From NCBI GenBank assembly GCA_016218635.1, contig JACRDJ010000054.1:1-5460 (forward strand): 5,460 nt of DNA. Direction: 5' to 3'. The notes under the pieces are model-generated. The model saw only the letters and a list, made by a program, of their open reading frames with translations. It searched no databases and was not told where the DNA came from. The DNA comes from Candidatus Iainarchaeum sp. (lineage in GTDB: Archaea > Iainarchaeota > Iainarchaeia > Iainarchaeales > JAFGBZ01). This document shows positions 1 to 5,460 of the stretch, one piece after another; within the stretch, counting starts at the first letter, position 1; the number at the start of each line of letters is the position of its first letter. The position numbers were made by a program, and so were the translations under genes.

Positions 1-758
1 TCACGGCGGAGCAGGTAGGCAATCACTTCCTCATTTTCTTCGGGTGAAAGCGAGCACGTGGAATACACCAGGGTTCCGCCGAATTTCAGCAGCGAGAATG
101 CCTTCAAAATGAGTTTTTTCTGAAGCTGGCTCTTGCTTTCCACCAGTTCCGGACTCCATTCCGTTAACGCTTCCGGATCCTTGCGTACCACTCCTTCGCT
201 CGAGCAGGGTGCATCCAGCAGAATCCGGTCAAACGCTTTGCGGGTGCTGGCTTTGAGGAGATTGCCTAAGCGGGCCTGCACGTTTTTCATGCCGAATTTT
301 CCCACATTGAATTTCAGGGACTTCATGCGGACCGTGTTTTTGTCCACGGCCACCACTTCCCCTTTTCCTTTCATGAGGCAGGCGAGCTGGAGTGTTTTGT
401 TTCCGGGGGCCGCACACGCATCCAGCACCCGCTCGCCGGGCTGCGGGTTCAATGCAAGAGCGGGCAGCATGGATGCCTTTTCCTGGAGGTTGAATAAACC
501 GGTTTTGAATTCCTCTGACTGGCCGGGGCGGATGGGGCCCTCCAGGATTTCAAACGCATTTTCGTGAAACGGAAGCGGTTTGAGTTTCCATCCCTGCATT
601 TCCAGTTTCGTTTTCAGTTCGGTGGGCCTGATTTTAAGCGAATTCACCCACAGGGATTTCGGATGCGGAGTGGAACTGATGCGGACGAATTCATCGAATT
701 CGTTTCCCATCAGCTGCCGGTATTTTTCCAGGAATGCGGGCGGAAAAAAGGGTTTCAT
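1..758 (-). CDS. NSUN/RsmB-RsmF family RNA (cytosine-C5) methyltransferase, 3' part cut by window edge
   Basis: This is an S-adenosylmethionine-dependent enzyme that puts a methyl group on C5 of a cytosine in rRNA or tRNA. I translated it by hand: 252 codons are visible and the frame is still open at the left edge, so the C-terminus is missing. Residues 1-80 form the short N-terminal region, including SLWVNSLKI at 35-43, equivalent to the R-V-N-T-L-K element of the family. The Rossmann methyltransferase domain follows: motif I VLDACAAPGNKT at 111-122, an acidic SAM-ribose residue in VAVDK near D139, motif IV DAPCSSEG at 182-189 and motif VI YSTCSLSPEENE at 232-243. Both cysteines of this family are present, C235 (nucleophile) and C185 (product release). 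Motif I has Asn where Gly is usual (PGGKT). The ATG overlaps the stop of the upstream small gene as ATGA, and an in-frame TAG lies four codons before it, so the start is well bounded. The exact target base is unknown; the short N-terminus resembles archaeal members more than E. coli RsmB, which has an extra NusB-like domain. Confidence 0.93.
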   Translation of the reverse strand, partial: MKPFFPPAFLEKYRQLMGNEFDEFVRISSTPHPKSLWVNSLKIRPTELKTKLEMQGWKLKPLPFHENAFEILEGPIRPGQSEEFKTGLFNLQEKASMLPALALNPQPGERVLDACAAPGNKTLQLACLMKGKGEVVAVDKNTVRMKSLKFNVGKFGMKNVQARLGNLLKASTRKAFDRILLDAPCSSEGVVRKDPEALTEWSPELVESKSQLQKKLILKAFSLLKFGGTLVYSTCSLSPEENEEVIAYLLRR

Positions 759-1168
759 GCCGGTCTTCTATGCCTGGCTTTCTCTCTTCCATGTATCGCC
801 TCTGTCAATGCATCCAGGTCCTTCAGTATACCGTTCAGGGCCGTTCTTTGAGGGCCACGCGGGGAGCCAGCAAGTTCCTCTTGAATTTTTTTCCTCTCAA
901 GCCCTAATTGTCCCAGATTCATTTTCCCCCAAGGGTGATTTGCGTATTTTTTTTCGGTTTCTGCGACAATCCTGGGTCTCAACAGTTCTGCTGCAAGAAT
1001 GCCAAATCCGGGGGGCAATTTTCCAAAATCACGTTTTTCTTTTTCTGTCAATGGAGCTTTTCTGCGAACTGCCCCTTCTGCAGCAACCCGTTGTTTATTT
1101 CCCGCGATTTTGGGAAAAGAGTTTATCCCGCGTCCTTTCGGCGTCCGGATAAGCGGTTTCGAAGGCAT
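755..1168 (-). CDS. hypothetical basic protein, 137 aa, coupled to the RNA methyltransferase gene
   Basis: I do not recognise this protein. It has about 30 Lys/Arg against about 14 Asp/Glu and no cysteine, signal peptide or membrane segment. Residues 1-50 are rich in Pro, Gly and basic residues and look disordered. Residues 50-72 contain a more hydrophobic stretch (PPGFGILAAELL). Residues 84-126 look like two amphipathic helices joined by a GSPRGP turn, and the tail is basic (REKARHRRPA). The charge suggests nucleic-acid or ribosome contact, which is inference only. Evidence that it is a real gene: it fills the gap between sufU and the methyltransferase exactly, starting 20 bases after the sufU stop and ending in an ATGA overlap with the methyltransferase start, and its A-rich sense strand matches the neighbours. 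Against it: no recognised family, and no clear ribosome binding site before the ATG. No alternative Met start lies near the N-terminus. An A8 run (plus-strand 947-954) sits in the frame, a possible slippage or sequencing-error point, but the frame is intact. Confidence 0.62.
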   Translation of the reverse strand: MPSKPLIRTPKGRGINSFPKIAGNKQRVAAEGAVRRKAPLTEKEKRDFGKLPPGFGILAAELLRPRIVAETEKKYANHPWGKMNLGQLGLERKKIQEELAGSPRGPQRTALNGILKDLDALTEAIHGREKARHRRPA

Positions 1169-1188
1169 ATTCTATCATTATTTTTCCG

Positions 1189-1569
1189 CTATTTATTTCT
1201 TTGCTCAACTGCGCGGAGCTCTTTTTGCAGTATTTTGAGTGCGAAGGTGGCGCATTTCTGGCGGGTGGGGGTGATGGATCCTCCCAGCCATTCCAGCGCG
1301 TTTTGTTCGGTTATCCGCTGGATTTCGGCGACGGGTTTTCCTTTCACATGTTCGGTGAGGAGTGCCTGCATGGCGGTGCTGATGGCGCACCCTTCATTCT
1401 CAAACTTGATGTCTTTTACGATTCCGTTTTCCATCCAAAGGGTGAAGGTGACGGCGTCCCCGCAGGAGGGGTTGCCTCCGCTGGCGCGGACGTTGTGGGG
1501 TTGGAGTTTTCCGCGATTAGGAGGGTTGCGGTAGAGATCCAGCACGAGTTCGGAGTAGAGTTCGTTCAC
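1189..1569 (-). CDS. sufU: SufU-type sulfur-acceptor / Fe-S assembly protein, compact form
   Basis: SufU takes the persulfide sulfur from SufS and passes it to the SufBCD scaffold in the cytoplasm; the better studied homologues bind zinc. The 126-residue protein begins NELYSELVLDLYRNPPNRG, the typical SufU/IscU N-terminal helix. It has C36 and D38 in NPSCGD, C61 in EGCAIS and C106 in RQKCATFALKIL, which correspond to C41, D43, C66 and C128 of B. subtilis SufU. R103 matches the conserved Arg three residues before the last Cys. GCAIS and K105 before the last Cys are SufU-like; IscU has a GCGSAIAS-type motif and His there. The spacing C61-C106 is only 45 residues, against about 62 in B. subtilis SufU and about 43 in E. 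coli IscU, so most of the SufU-specific insertion is absent. The GTG start overlaps the sufS stop (GTGA), with AAGGTGA four bases before it. It stops 20 bases before the next gene. Confidence 0.93.
   Translation of the reverse strand: MNELYSELVLDLYRNPPNRGKLQPHNVRASGGNPSCGDAVTFTLWMENGIVKDIKFENEGCAISTAMQALLTEHVKGKPVAEIQRITEQNALEWLGGSITPTRQKCATFALKILQKELRAVEQRNK
1190..1198 (-). promoter_or_regulatory. possible TATA-like element before the basic hypothetical gene
   Basis: The minus strand reads AAATAAATA across the last codons of sufU, centred about 26 bases before the ATG at 1168. That is the distance expected between an archaeal TATA box and the start of a leaderless transcript, and the ATG lacks a ribosome binding site. 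The 20-base gap itself is also AT-rich. It could equally be chance: the codons encode Asn-Lys at the sufU end, and the gene may simply be part of the suf transcript. Confidence 0.2.
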
Positions 1570-2786
1570 GGGGTCACCTTGAAGAGTTTTTGTGCGGAAC
1601 GGATTCCGTCCACGAGCGCGTCCACGTCCGGACGGTCATTGTAGAGATAGAAACTGGCGCGAACGCTGGCCTTGATTCCGAGCGCGTTGAGGAGGGGCTG
1701 CGCGCAGTGGTTCCCGCTTCGCACCTGCACCCCGTTTTGGTCCAGCACGCTGGCCACGTCATGCGCATGAATTCCGTTCACGTTAAATGAAATGATGCCG
1801 AGTTTGTGCTCCGGGGAAGGGCCATACCGGCGGATGCCCGGAATTTCCTGCAGTTGATTCGTGGCATATTGAAGAAGTTTTTGTTCGTGTTCGGCCACTG
1901 CTTCCATTCCCACTCCATTAAGGTATTTGATGGCTGCTGCCAGCCCGATGCCTCCGGCCACGTTCGGGGTTCCGGCCTCGAATTTCCAGGGAAGCGCATT
2001 CCAGGTGCTTTTTTCCTCCGTTACGGTGTCAATCATGTCTCCGCCGGTGAGGAAAGGGGGCAGTGATTCAAGGCGTTCTTTTTTTCCATAAAGTACGCCG
2101 ATGCCGGTGGGCCCCAGCATTTTGTGTCCCGAGAATGCCATGAAATCCATTCCCAGTTTCTGTACGTTCACGGGCTCGTGGGGAACTGCTTGGGCTCCGT
2201 CCACGATAGTGGTGGCTCCGCTGTCCCGGGCGGCCTTAATCATCTTTTTTTGGGGCAGCCGGGTTCCCAGTGCATTGGAGGCCGCGGTGAATGAAACCAG
2301 TTTGGGTTTTAAGGAAAGTTTTTCCTCAAAATCGCGTTCATTCAGCAGGCCTTCCGGGGTGACCCGGGCGATGTCGAGATGAATTCCTTTTTCTTTTAAC
2401 TGCTGCCAGGGCACGAGATTGGAGTGGTGTTCGAGCAGGGTGACGAGCACGTGGTCTCCTTTTTTAAGTTCTTTTCCGAGCGTGAATGCGAGGAGGTTAA
2501 GGGATTCGGTGGCGTTGCGGGTGAATACGATTTCTTCCCCGTTTTGGGCTCCGATGAATCGGGCGGTTTCTTCGTGGGCTTCCTCGTATTTTTCCGAGGC
2601 TTCCTGGCTTAAGGTGTAAATACCGCGGTGAACGTTGGCGTTGTGGTGTTCATAGTATTCCGTGATGGCTTCAATCACGGATGCCGGTTTTTGGGTGGTG
2701 GCCGTATTGTCGAGGTAAACCAGGCGGCGCCCGTTTATTTTTCGCCGCAGAATGGGGAACTCTTTACGGATTTTTTCAGTGTTCAT
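1566..2786 (-). CDS. sufS: SufS, type II cysteine desulfurase
   Basis: SufS is a PLP enzyme that converts L-cysteine to alanine and holds the released sulfur as a cysteine persulfide for SufU. From the ATG at 2786 it has 406 residues, the length of E. coli SufS. Positions from that start: YLDNTATTQKP near 24-34, H120/H121 in LLEHHSN (PLP stacking), D196 in IVDGAQA, the PLP lysine K222 in FSGHKMLGPTG, R356, the catalytic C361 in RSGNHCAQPL and R376 in RASFYLYN. H342 in HAHDVAS matches the B. subtilis histidine that exchanges zinc with SufU. N359 replaces the first His of the usual RxGHHCAxP motif. The frame stays open upstream to an ATG at 2837, but that start would add 17 residues foreign to the family and a 62-base overlap with sufD. 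The 2786 start has GGAAGGA upstream, overlaps sufD by 11 bases and gives the canonical N-terminus. The stop overlaps the sufU start. Confidence 0.97.
   Translation of the reverse strand: MNTEKIRKEFPILRRKINGRRLVYLDNTATTQKPASVIEAITEYYEHHNANVHRGIYTLSQEASEKYEEAHEETARFIGAQNGEEIVFTRNATESLNLLAFTLGKELKKGDHVLVTLLEHHSNLVPWQQLKEKGIHLDIARVTPEGLLNERDFEEKLSLKPKLVSFTAASNALGTRLPQKKMIKAARDSGATTIVDGAQAVPHEPVNVQKLGMDFMAFSGHKMLGPTGIGVLYGKKERLESLPPFLTGGDMIDTVTEEKSTWNALPWKFEAGTPNVAGGIGLAAAIKYLNGVGMEAVAEHEQKLLQYATNQLQEIPGIRRYGPSPEHKLGIISFNVNGIHAHDVASVLDQNGVQVRSGNHCAQPLLNALGIKASVRASFYLYNDRPDVDALVDGIRSAQKLFKVTP
1574..1580 (-). promoter_or_regulatory. Shine-Dalgarno site for sufU
   Basis: AAGGTGA on the minus strand, within the last codons of sufS, lies four bases before the sufU GTG. 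GGTGA can pair with the UCACC of the 16S rRNA 3' end, a form common in archaea but also used in bacteria. Confidence 0.6.
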
Positions 2787-3963
2787 GGATGATTTTTCCT
2801 TCCACGAGATTTCGGATTTCGTTTTGTTGCGCAACATCTTGGATTTGGCGGATTACGGGTTCCAGGTATCCTTCCAGAATCATGCGCTGGGCTTCTTTTA
2901 AGGGCATTCCACGGCTTTGAATATAGAAGAGCTCCTCGGGGCTGATCTGGCTGAACACGCTGCCGTGCGCGGCTTTCACGTCATTGGTGTGAATGTCAAG
3001 CGTCGGAAGGGAATTTCCCCTGGATTTTTCCCCGCTTAATAGCGTGTGCGAATGCCAGTCGCAGTCGGATTCCGTTGCCCCCGGCAGCACTTTGAGGATT
3101 CCGCGGATGACTCCATAGGCTTCTTCGGTGAGAACGGAGTGATTGAGGACCCGGGAAGTGGTATGGGGCTTGAGGTGGAATGCATTGGTTTCAATGTCAA
3201 TTTTCTGCGCTCCGTTGCCGAAGAACGCGCTTGAACTGTTCGCCTGCGCACCTGCCTGCGCCAGGACCACGTCTATTTTTTGCTTCACGTTCCGGCCGCC
3301 CAGAAGGGTGTGCACGTAATTCAGCCGGGCATTATTTTCCAGCACGGCTTTCTTGGACGAAAAAACATGGGCTTTCGGGCCCAGGTTCTGCAGTGAACAC
3401 ACCTGCGCGCGGCTGTGGGGTTCCATGAAAATTTCTTCCACATCCTTATGCAGGAATTCTCCGGACTGATTTCCGCCGAACCGGTAAGTGACCTGCGCCC
3501 GGGCCCCTTCTTCAAGCACGATCAGGGAATGAAAGAATGCGTTGCCTCCGGTTCCCTCAAAGTTAATCGTAACGGGTTCTAGTTCCTGGTTTTTTCCCAC
3601 CCACACGAAGAGGCCCTCCTTCCATAACGCGTAATGCAGGGCATCCATTTTGCTTTCCATGAAGCTTACCGTCTGGCCGAAGAATGGCTGAACCCGTTCC
3701 GGGTAATTGCAGGCTGCTTCCAGGAGAGGCAATGCCATCATTCCTTTTTCTTCAATGCGCGGAAATTGCGTGTTCCCTTTTTGCGGGCTGACTTCAAAGG
3801 TTGCGGGATTAAAATCCGTCAAACGCATGAGGTGCTTCACAATCGGGGAATCCGGCTCGCCCAAAAGCGGAATTTTAGAGTAGGCCTGCATGGCCTGCAG
3901 GCGGATGGCATTCATCCATTCGGGTTCATTGTGCCGGGATACGGATTCCTGCAGGGGCATCAT
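2776..3963 (-). CDS. sufD: SufD, Fe-S cluster scaffold complex subunit
   Basis: SufD pairs with SufB in the SufBC2D complex, where the nascent cluster forms at the SufB-SufD interface and iron entry depends on SufC ATPase. The protein is 395 residues from the ATG at 3963, or 400 from the ATG at 3978, within the usual 390-440 range. It begins with the NEPEWMNAIRLQAMQ helix shared with SufB (EPEWMRSLRLEAY in sufB), has a beta-helix core with the Gly- and His-rich NARLNYVHTLLGG region, and ends with the family signature PEELFYIQSRGMPLKEAQ plus the C-terminal helices. Counting from 3978, H338 in KAAHGS corresponds to the essential H360 of E. coli SufD. The residue two before it is Ala336, where E. 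coli and many homologues have Cys. I prefer the 3963 start because GAGGGGG ends six bases before it, whereas 3978 has no such site; 3978 would instead give an ATGA overlap with sufB. ATG 3960 is also possible. SufB is excluded as the identity because the SufB Cys and His-Glu motifs are absent. Confidence 0.94.
   Translation of the reverse strand: MMPLQESVSRHNEPEWMNAIRLQAMQAYSKIPLLGEPDSPIVKHLMRLTDFNPATFEVSPQKGNTQFPRIEEKGMMALPLLEAACNYPERVQPFFGQTVSFMESKMDALHYALWKEGLFVWVGKNQELEPVTINFEGTGGNAFFHSLIVLEEGARAQVTYRFGGNQSGEFLHKDVEEIFMEPHSRAQVCSLQNLGPKAHVFSSKKAVLENNARLNYVHTLLGGRNVKQKIDVVLAQAGAQANSSSAFFGNGAQKIDIETNAFHLKPHTTSRVLNHSVLTEEAYGVIRGILKVLPGATESDCDWHSHTLLSGEKSRGNSLPTLDIHTNDVKAAHGSVFSQISPEELFYIQSRGMPLKEAQRMILEGYLEPVIRQIQDVAQQNEIRNLVEGKIIHEH
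2797..2803 (-). promoter_or_regulatory. Shine-Dalgarno site that decides the sufS start
   Basis: GGAAGGA on the minus strand lies within the sufD end, ten bases before the ATG at 2786. The spacing is slightly long. Together with the canonical SufS N-terminus it supports 2786 over the longer-frame ATG at 2837. Confidence 0.6.
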
Positions 3964-3969
3964 GAAAGG

Positions 3970-3976
3970 CCCCCTC
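3970..3976 (-). promoter_or_regulatory. Shine-Dalgarno-like site that decides the sufD start
   Basis: GAGGGGG on the minus strand begins at the last base of the upstream ATG (3978) and ends six bases before the ATG at 3963. The bases before 3978 show no comparable purine run, so this site favours the 3963 start, five codons shorter than the longest frame. Confidence 0.55.
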
Positions 3977-5408
3977 ATCCGGTGCCCGGAAGTTTTGACA
4001 TTTCCAGGCGCACGAGGCGGGAGAACTCCACGGCAAACTCCAGAGGAATTTCCTTGGCCACATCGTTGAGGAATCCGAGCACAATCATGCTCATGGCCTC
4101 AGATTCGTTTAACCCGCGGCTGCGCAGGTAGAATATTTTTTCGGCGCTCACCCGGTTCACGGTGGCCTCGTGCGTGAACGTGGCGGTGGGTTCCTCAATC
4201 TCGTTGTGGGGGTAAGCGGAAGAAACGGATCCCTCTTTGTCCAGAATCAACGCATCGCAAATGACGTGGCTTCGGGCGTTTTTGGCTCCTGCATTGATTC
4301 GCACGAGCCCGCGGTAAATGCCGGTCCCGCCCCGCATGGAAATGCTTTTCGCAATGATGCGGCTGGAGGTATTGGGGGCTGCATGAATGACTTTGGCTCC
4401 TCCGTCCTTCCACGTGCGGTCGGCCCCGAACGCGATGTTGAGGTGGTCCGCACTGGCGCCTTCCCCGCGGAGAACGGAGCAGGGATAGAGCATCGTCACC
4501 AGTGAGCCCAAACTTCCTCCTACCCATTCCATCTTGGCCTGTTTTCCCACAATGGCGCGCTTGGTGTTGAGGTTGTACACGTTCTTGCTCCAGTTCTGCA
4601 CCGTCGTATAACGCGCCTGCGCATAATCCTTCACATAAATTTCAACCACTGCGGAATGCAGGGAATATGAGGAAAATTTCGGGGCCGTGCAGCCCTCCAG
4701 ATATTGTGCCTTGGACCCTTCGTCAAAGATGAGTAGCGTGTGCTCGAACTGCCCTTCTTTTTCGGAATTCATCCTAAAATAAGTCTGTAAGGGCTGATCA
4801 ATGTGAACGCCCTTGGGCACGTAGAGAAAGGACCCCCCGCTCCATACGCTGGCATGCAGGGCGGAGAATTTGTTGTCCCGGATGGGCACCGCGCGCATGA
4901 AGTGTTCGCGCACGAGTTCCGGGTGCTCGCGTAGCGCGCTGTCCATGTCCGTGAAGATGACGCCCAGGTCCTCCCATTTTTTCTTGAGATTATGGTAGAC
5001 GGCATCGCTTTCGTATTGGGCCACGCTGCCGGCCAGATGCTTGCGTTCGGCTTCCGGGATTCCAAGTTTCTCGAAGGTGTCCTTGATTTCGGCCGGCACA
5101 TCCTCCCACCTGCGCACGTTCTGGGCTTCGGGCTTGATGAAGTAACTGATCTCCCCGAAATCGATTCCGCTTAAATCCGGTCCCCAGGAAGGCAACGGTT
5201 TTTCGAGGAACGTTTTGTAGGCTTCCAGGCGCAGGCTACGCATCCATTCCGGTTCTTTCTTCATGTCCGAAATTTGGTGGATGAGTTCCTCATTGTATCC
5301 GTCCGGTGCCTTGAATGCGGGCTTTGCGTTGGTCAAAAAATTATAGCGGTTGCTTTCCTCCTCGCGCAGGCGGGCAATGTCCGCAAACACCTGCTGGTAC
5401 TCGCTCAC
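3975..5408 (-). CDS. sufB: SufB, Fe-S cluster scaffold complex subunit
   Basis: SufB is the main scaffold subunit of SufBC2D. It receives sulfur, holds the nascent cluster with SufD and binds SufC through its C-terminal helices. The protein has 477 residues, normal for the family, with no intein, although inteins are known in SufB. Key residues: C240 in YLEGCTAP corresponds to E. coli C254 (sulfur entry), C384 in HVICDALILD to C405 (interface cluster site), and H413-E414 in FTHEATVNRV to the H433-E434 pair. Further family blocks are VPIRDNKFSALHASVWSGG (residues 174-192), LYVPKGVHIDQPLQTYFR (195-212), SISMRGGTGIYRG (355-367) and the C-terminal AEKIFYLRSRGL (422-433). The N-terminal half (1-160) is the longer helical SufB-type region, which separates it from SufD. 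The GTG start overlaps the sufC stop (GTGA) and has GGAGGG seven bases upstream; no in-frame ATG lies just before it. The sufD start follows directly. Confidence 0.98.
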   Translation of the reverse strand: MSEYQQVFADIARLREEESNRYNFLTNAKPAFKAPDGYNEELIHQISDMKKEPEWMRSLRLEAYKTFLEKPLPSWGPDLSGIDFGEISYFIKPEAQNVRRWEDVPAEIKDTFEKLGIPEAERKHLAGSVAQYESDAVYHNLKKKWEDLGVIFTDMDSALREHPELVREHFMRAVPIRDNKFSALHASVWSGGSFLYVPKGVHIDQPLQTYFRMNSEKEGQFEHTLLIFDEGSKAQYLEGCTAPKFSSYSLHSAVVEIYVKDYAQARYTTVQNWSKNVYNLNTKRAIVGKQAKMEWVGGSLGSLVTMLYPCSVLRGEGASADHLNIAFGADRTWKDGGAKVIHAAPNTSSRIIAKSISMRGGTGIYRGLVRINAGAKNARSHVICDALILDKEGSVSSAYPHNEIEEPTATFTHEATVNRVSAEKIFYLRSRGLNESEAMSMIVLGFLNDVAKEIPLEFAVEFSRLVRLEMSKLPGTG

Positions 5409-5460
5409 GGTTTTCCCTCCAATGCCGCATGATATCCGTTGGCATCAATGGATTGGGCCA
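5405..5460 (-). CDS. sufC: SufC ATPase, C-terminal end only (cut by right window edge)
   Basis: Only the last 17 codons and the stop are in the window, in a frame ending at TGA 5407-5405. They read AQSIDANGYHAALEGKP. This aligns with the end of SufC, where a helix of the type LA-x-x-I-E-x-x-G-Y is followed by a short tail (E. coli SufC ends with a VKQLEEQGYGWL-type sequence). SufC is the cytosolic ABC-type ATPase that drives conformational change in SufBC2D. None of its Walker A, Walker B or signature motifs are visible here, so the call rests on this short tail, the frame-matched GTGA overlap with sufB and the position just before sufB, where sufC sits in C-B-D-S-U operons. Confidence 0.78.
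   Translation of the reverse strand, partial: AQSIDANGYHAALEGKP
5415..5420 (-). promoter_or_regulatory. Shine-Dalgarno site for sufB
   Basis: GGAGGG on the minus strand lies inside the end of sufC; the GGAGG core ends seven bases before the sufB GTG. It supports this non-ATG start and points to re-initiation coupled to sufC translation. Confidence 0.75.

Noticed and set aside
682..702. Repeated GAATTC around a short palindrome-like stretch
   Set aside because: It lies inside the methyltransferase and encodes Glu-Phe-Asp-Glu-Phe; two similar codon pairs explain it.
941..960. T-rich run that could be a plus-strand terminator
   Set aside because: No GC-rich hairpin precedes it, and on the minus strand it encodes Glu-Lys-Lys-Tyr within an intact frame.
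580..1152. Plus-strand open frame of 190 codons
   Set aside because: It is antisense to the methyltransferase start and the basic hypothetical gene. Its translation is rich in Phe, Ser and Cys with no family features, as expected of the complement of A-rich coding sequence.
908..1534. Plus-strand open frame of 208 codons
   Set aside because: It runs antisense across sufU, whose motifs are unambiguous, and has no coherent domain or ribosome binding site.
1189..1569. Alternative identification of sufU as iscU
   Set aside because: The length is IscU-like, but Lys instead of His before the last Cys, the GCAIS motif and the neighbouring sufS with H342 favour SufU.
3880..3903. Tandem GGCCTGCA copies
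   Set aside because: They fall in the sufD N-terminal helix encoding Leu-Gln-Ala-Met-Gln-Ala, so protein repetition explains them; two copies only.
3634..4131. Plus-strand open frame of 165 codons
   Set aside because: It is antisense to the sufD 5' end and the sufB 3' end, both confidently assigned.
3975..5408. Possible intein in sufB
   Set aside because: SufB is a known intein host, but the protein has normal length and its conserved blocks are uninterrupted.

Overview
The window is a gene-dense minus-strand block. It carries most of a SUF iron-sulfur cluster assembly operon, followed downstream by a small unrecognised gene and the N-terminal part of an rRNA/tRNA m5C methyltransferase gene. 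All real genes read right to left. Every ORF seen on the plus strand is a shadow of these genes. There is no non-coding stretch above about 20 bases, and no tRNA, rRNA, CRISPR, mobile element or convincing intrinsic terminator.

Reading order on the minus strand: the last 17 codons of sufC (ATPase; cut by the right window edge), sufB, sufD (the two scaffold subunits), sufS (type II cysteine desulfurase), sufU (sulfur-accepting zinc protein), a 137-residue strongly basic hypothetical protein, then an NSUN/RsmB-RsmF-type RNA methyltransferase that runs off the left edge. Junctions are very tight. GTGA or ATGA 4-base overlaps occur at sufC/sufB, sufS/sufU and hypothetical/methyltransferase. The sufB/sufD junction is either a 4-base overlap or an 11-base gap, and sufD/sufS overlap by 11 bases. 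The only gap of note is 20 bases between sufU and the hypothetical gene.

The genes form a self-contained pathway. SufS takes sulfur from cysteine as a persulfide, SufU accepts it, and the SufBCD complex builds the Fe-S cluster with SufC ATP hydrolysis. The order C-B-D-S-U and the use of SufU rather than SufE match the compact SUF operons known from Thermotoga-like and other anaerobic lineages, not the E. coli sufABCDSE layout. SufS keeps the histidine (H342 in B. subtilis numbering) used for zinc-ligand exchange with SufU, and SufU keeps its Cys/Asp/Cys/Cys zinc site. This SufU is unusually short: it lacks most of the insertion that normally separates SufU from IscU.

Taxonomy cannot be fixed from the sequence alone. 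GC is moderate, Shine-Dalgarno sites are present, GTG starts occur and genes overlap. The methyltransferase N-terminus resembles the short archaeal NSUN proteins, and an AT-rich TATA-like stretch sits about 26 bases before the hypothetical gene, which has no ribosome binding site. I lean weakly to a small-genome archaeon (DPANN-like) with a bacterial-type SUF operon; a compact-genome bacterium is the alternative. No wholly new system is evident. The least explained element is the basic 137-residue protein.
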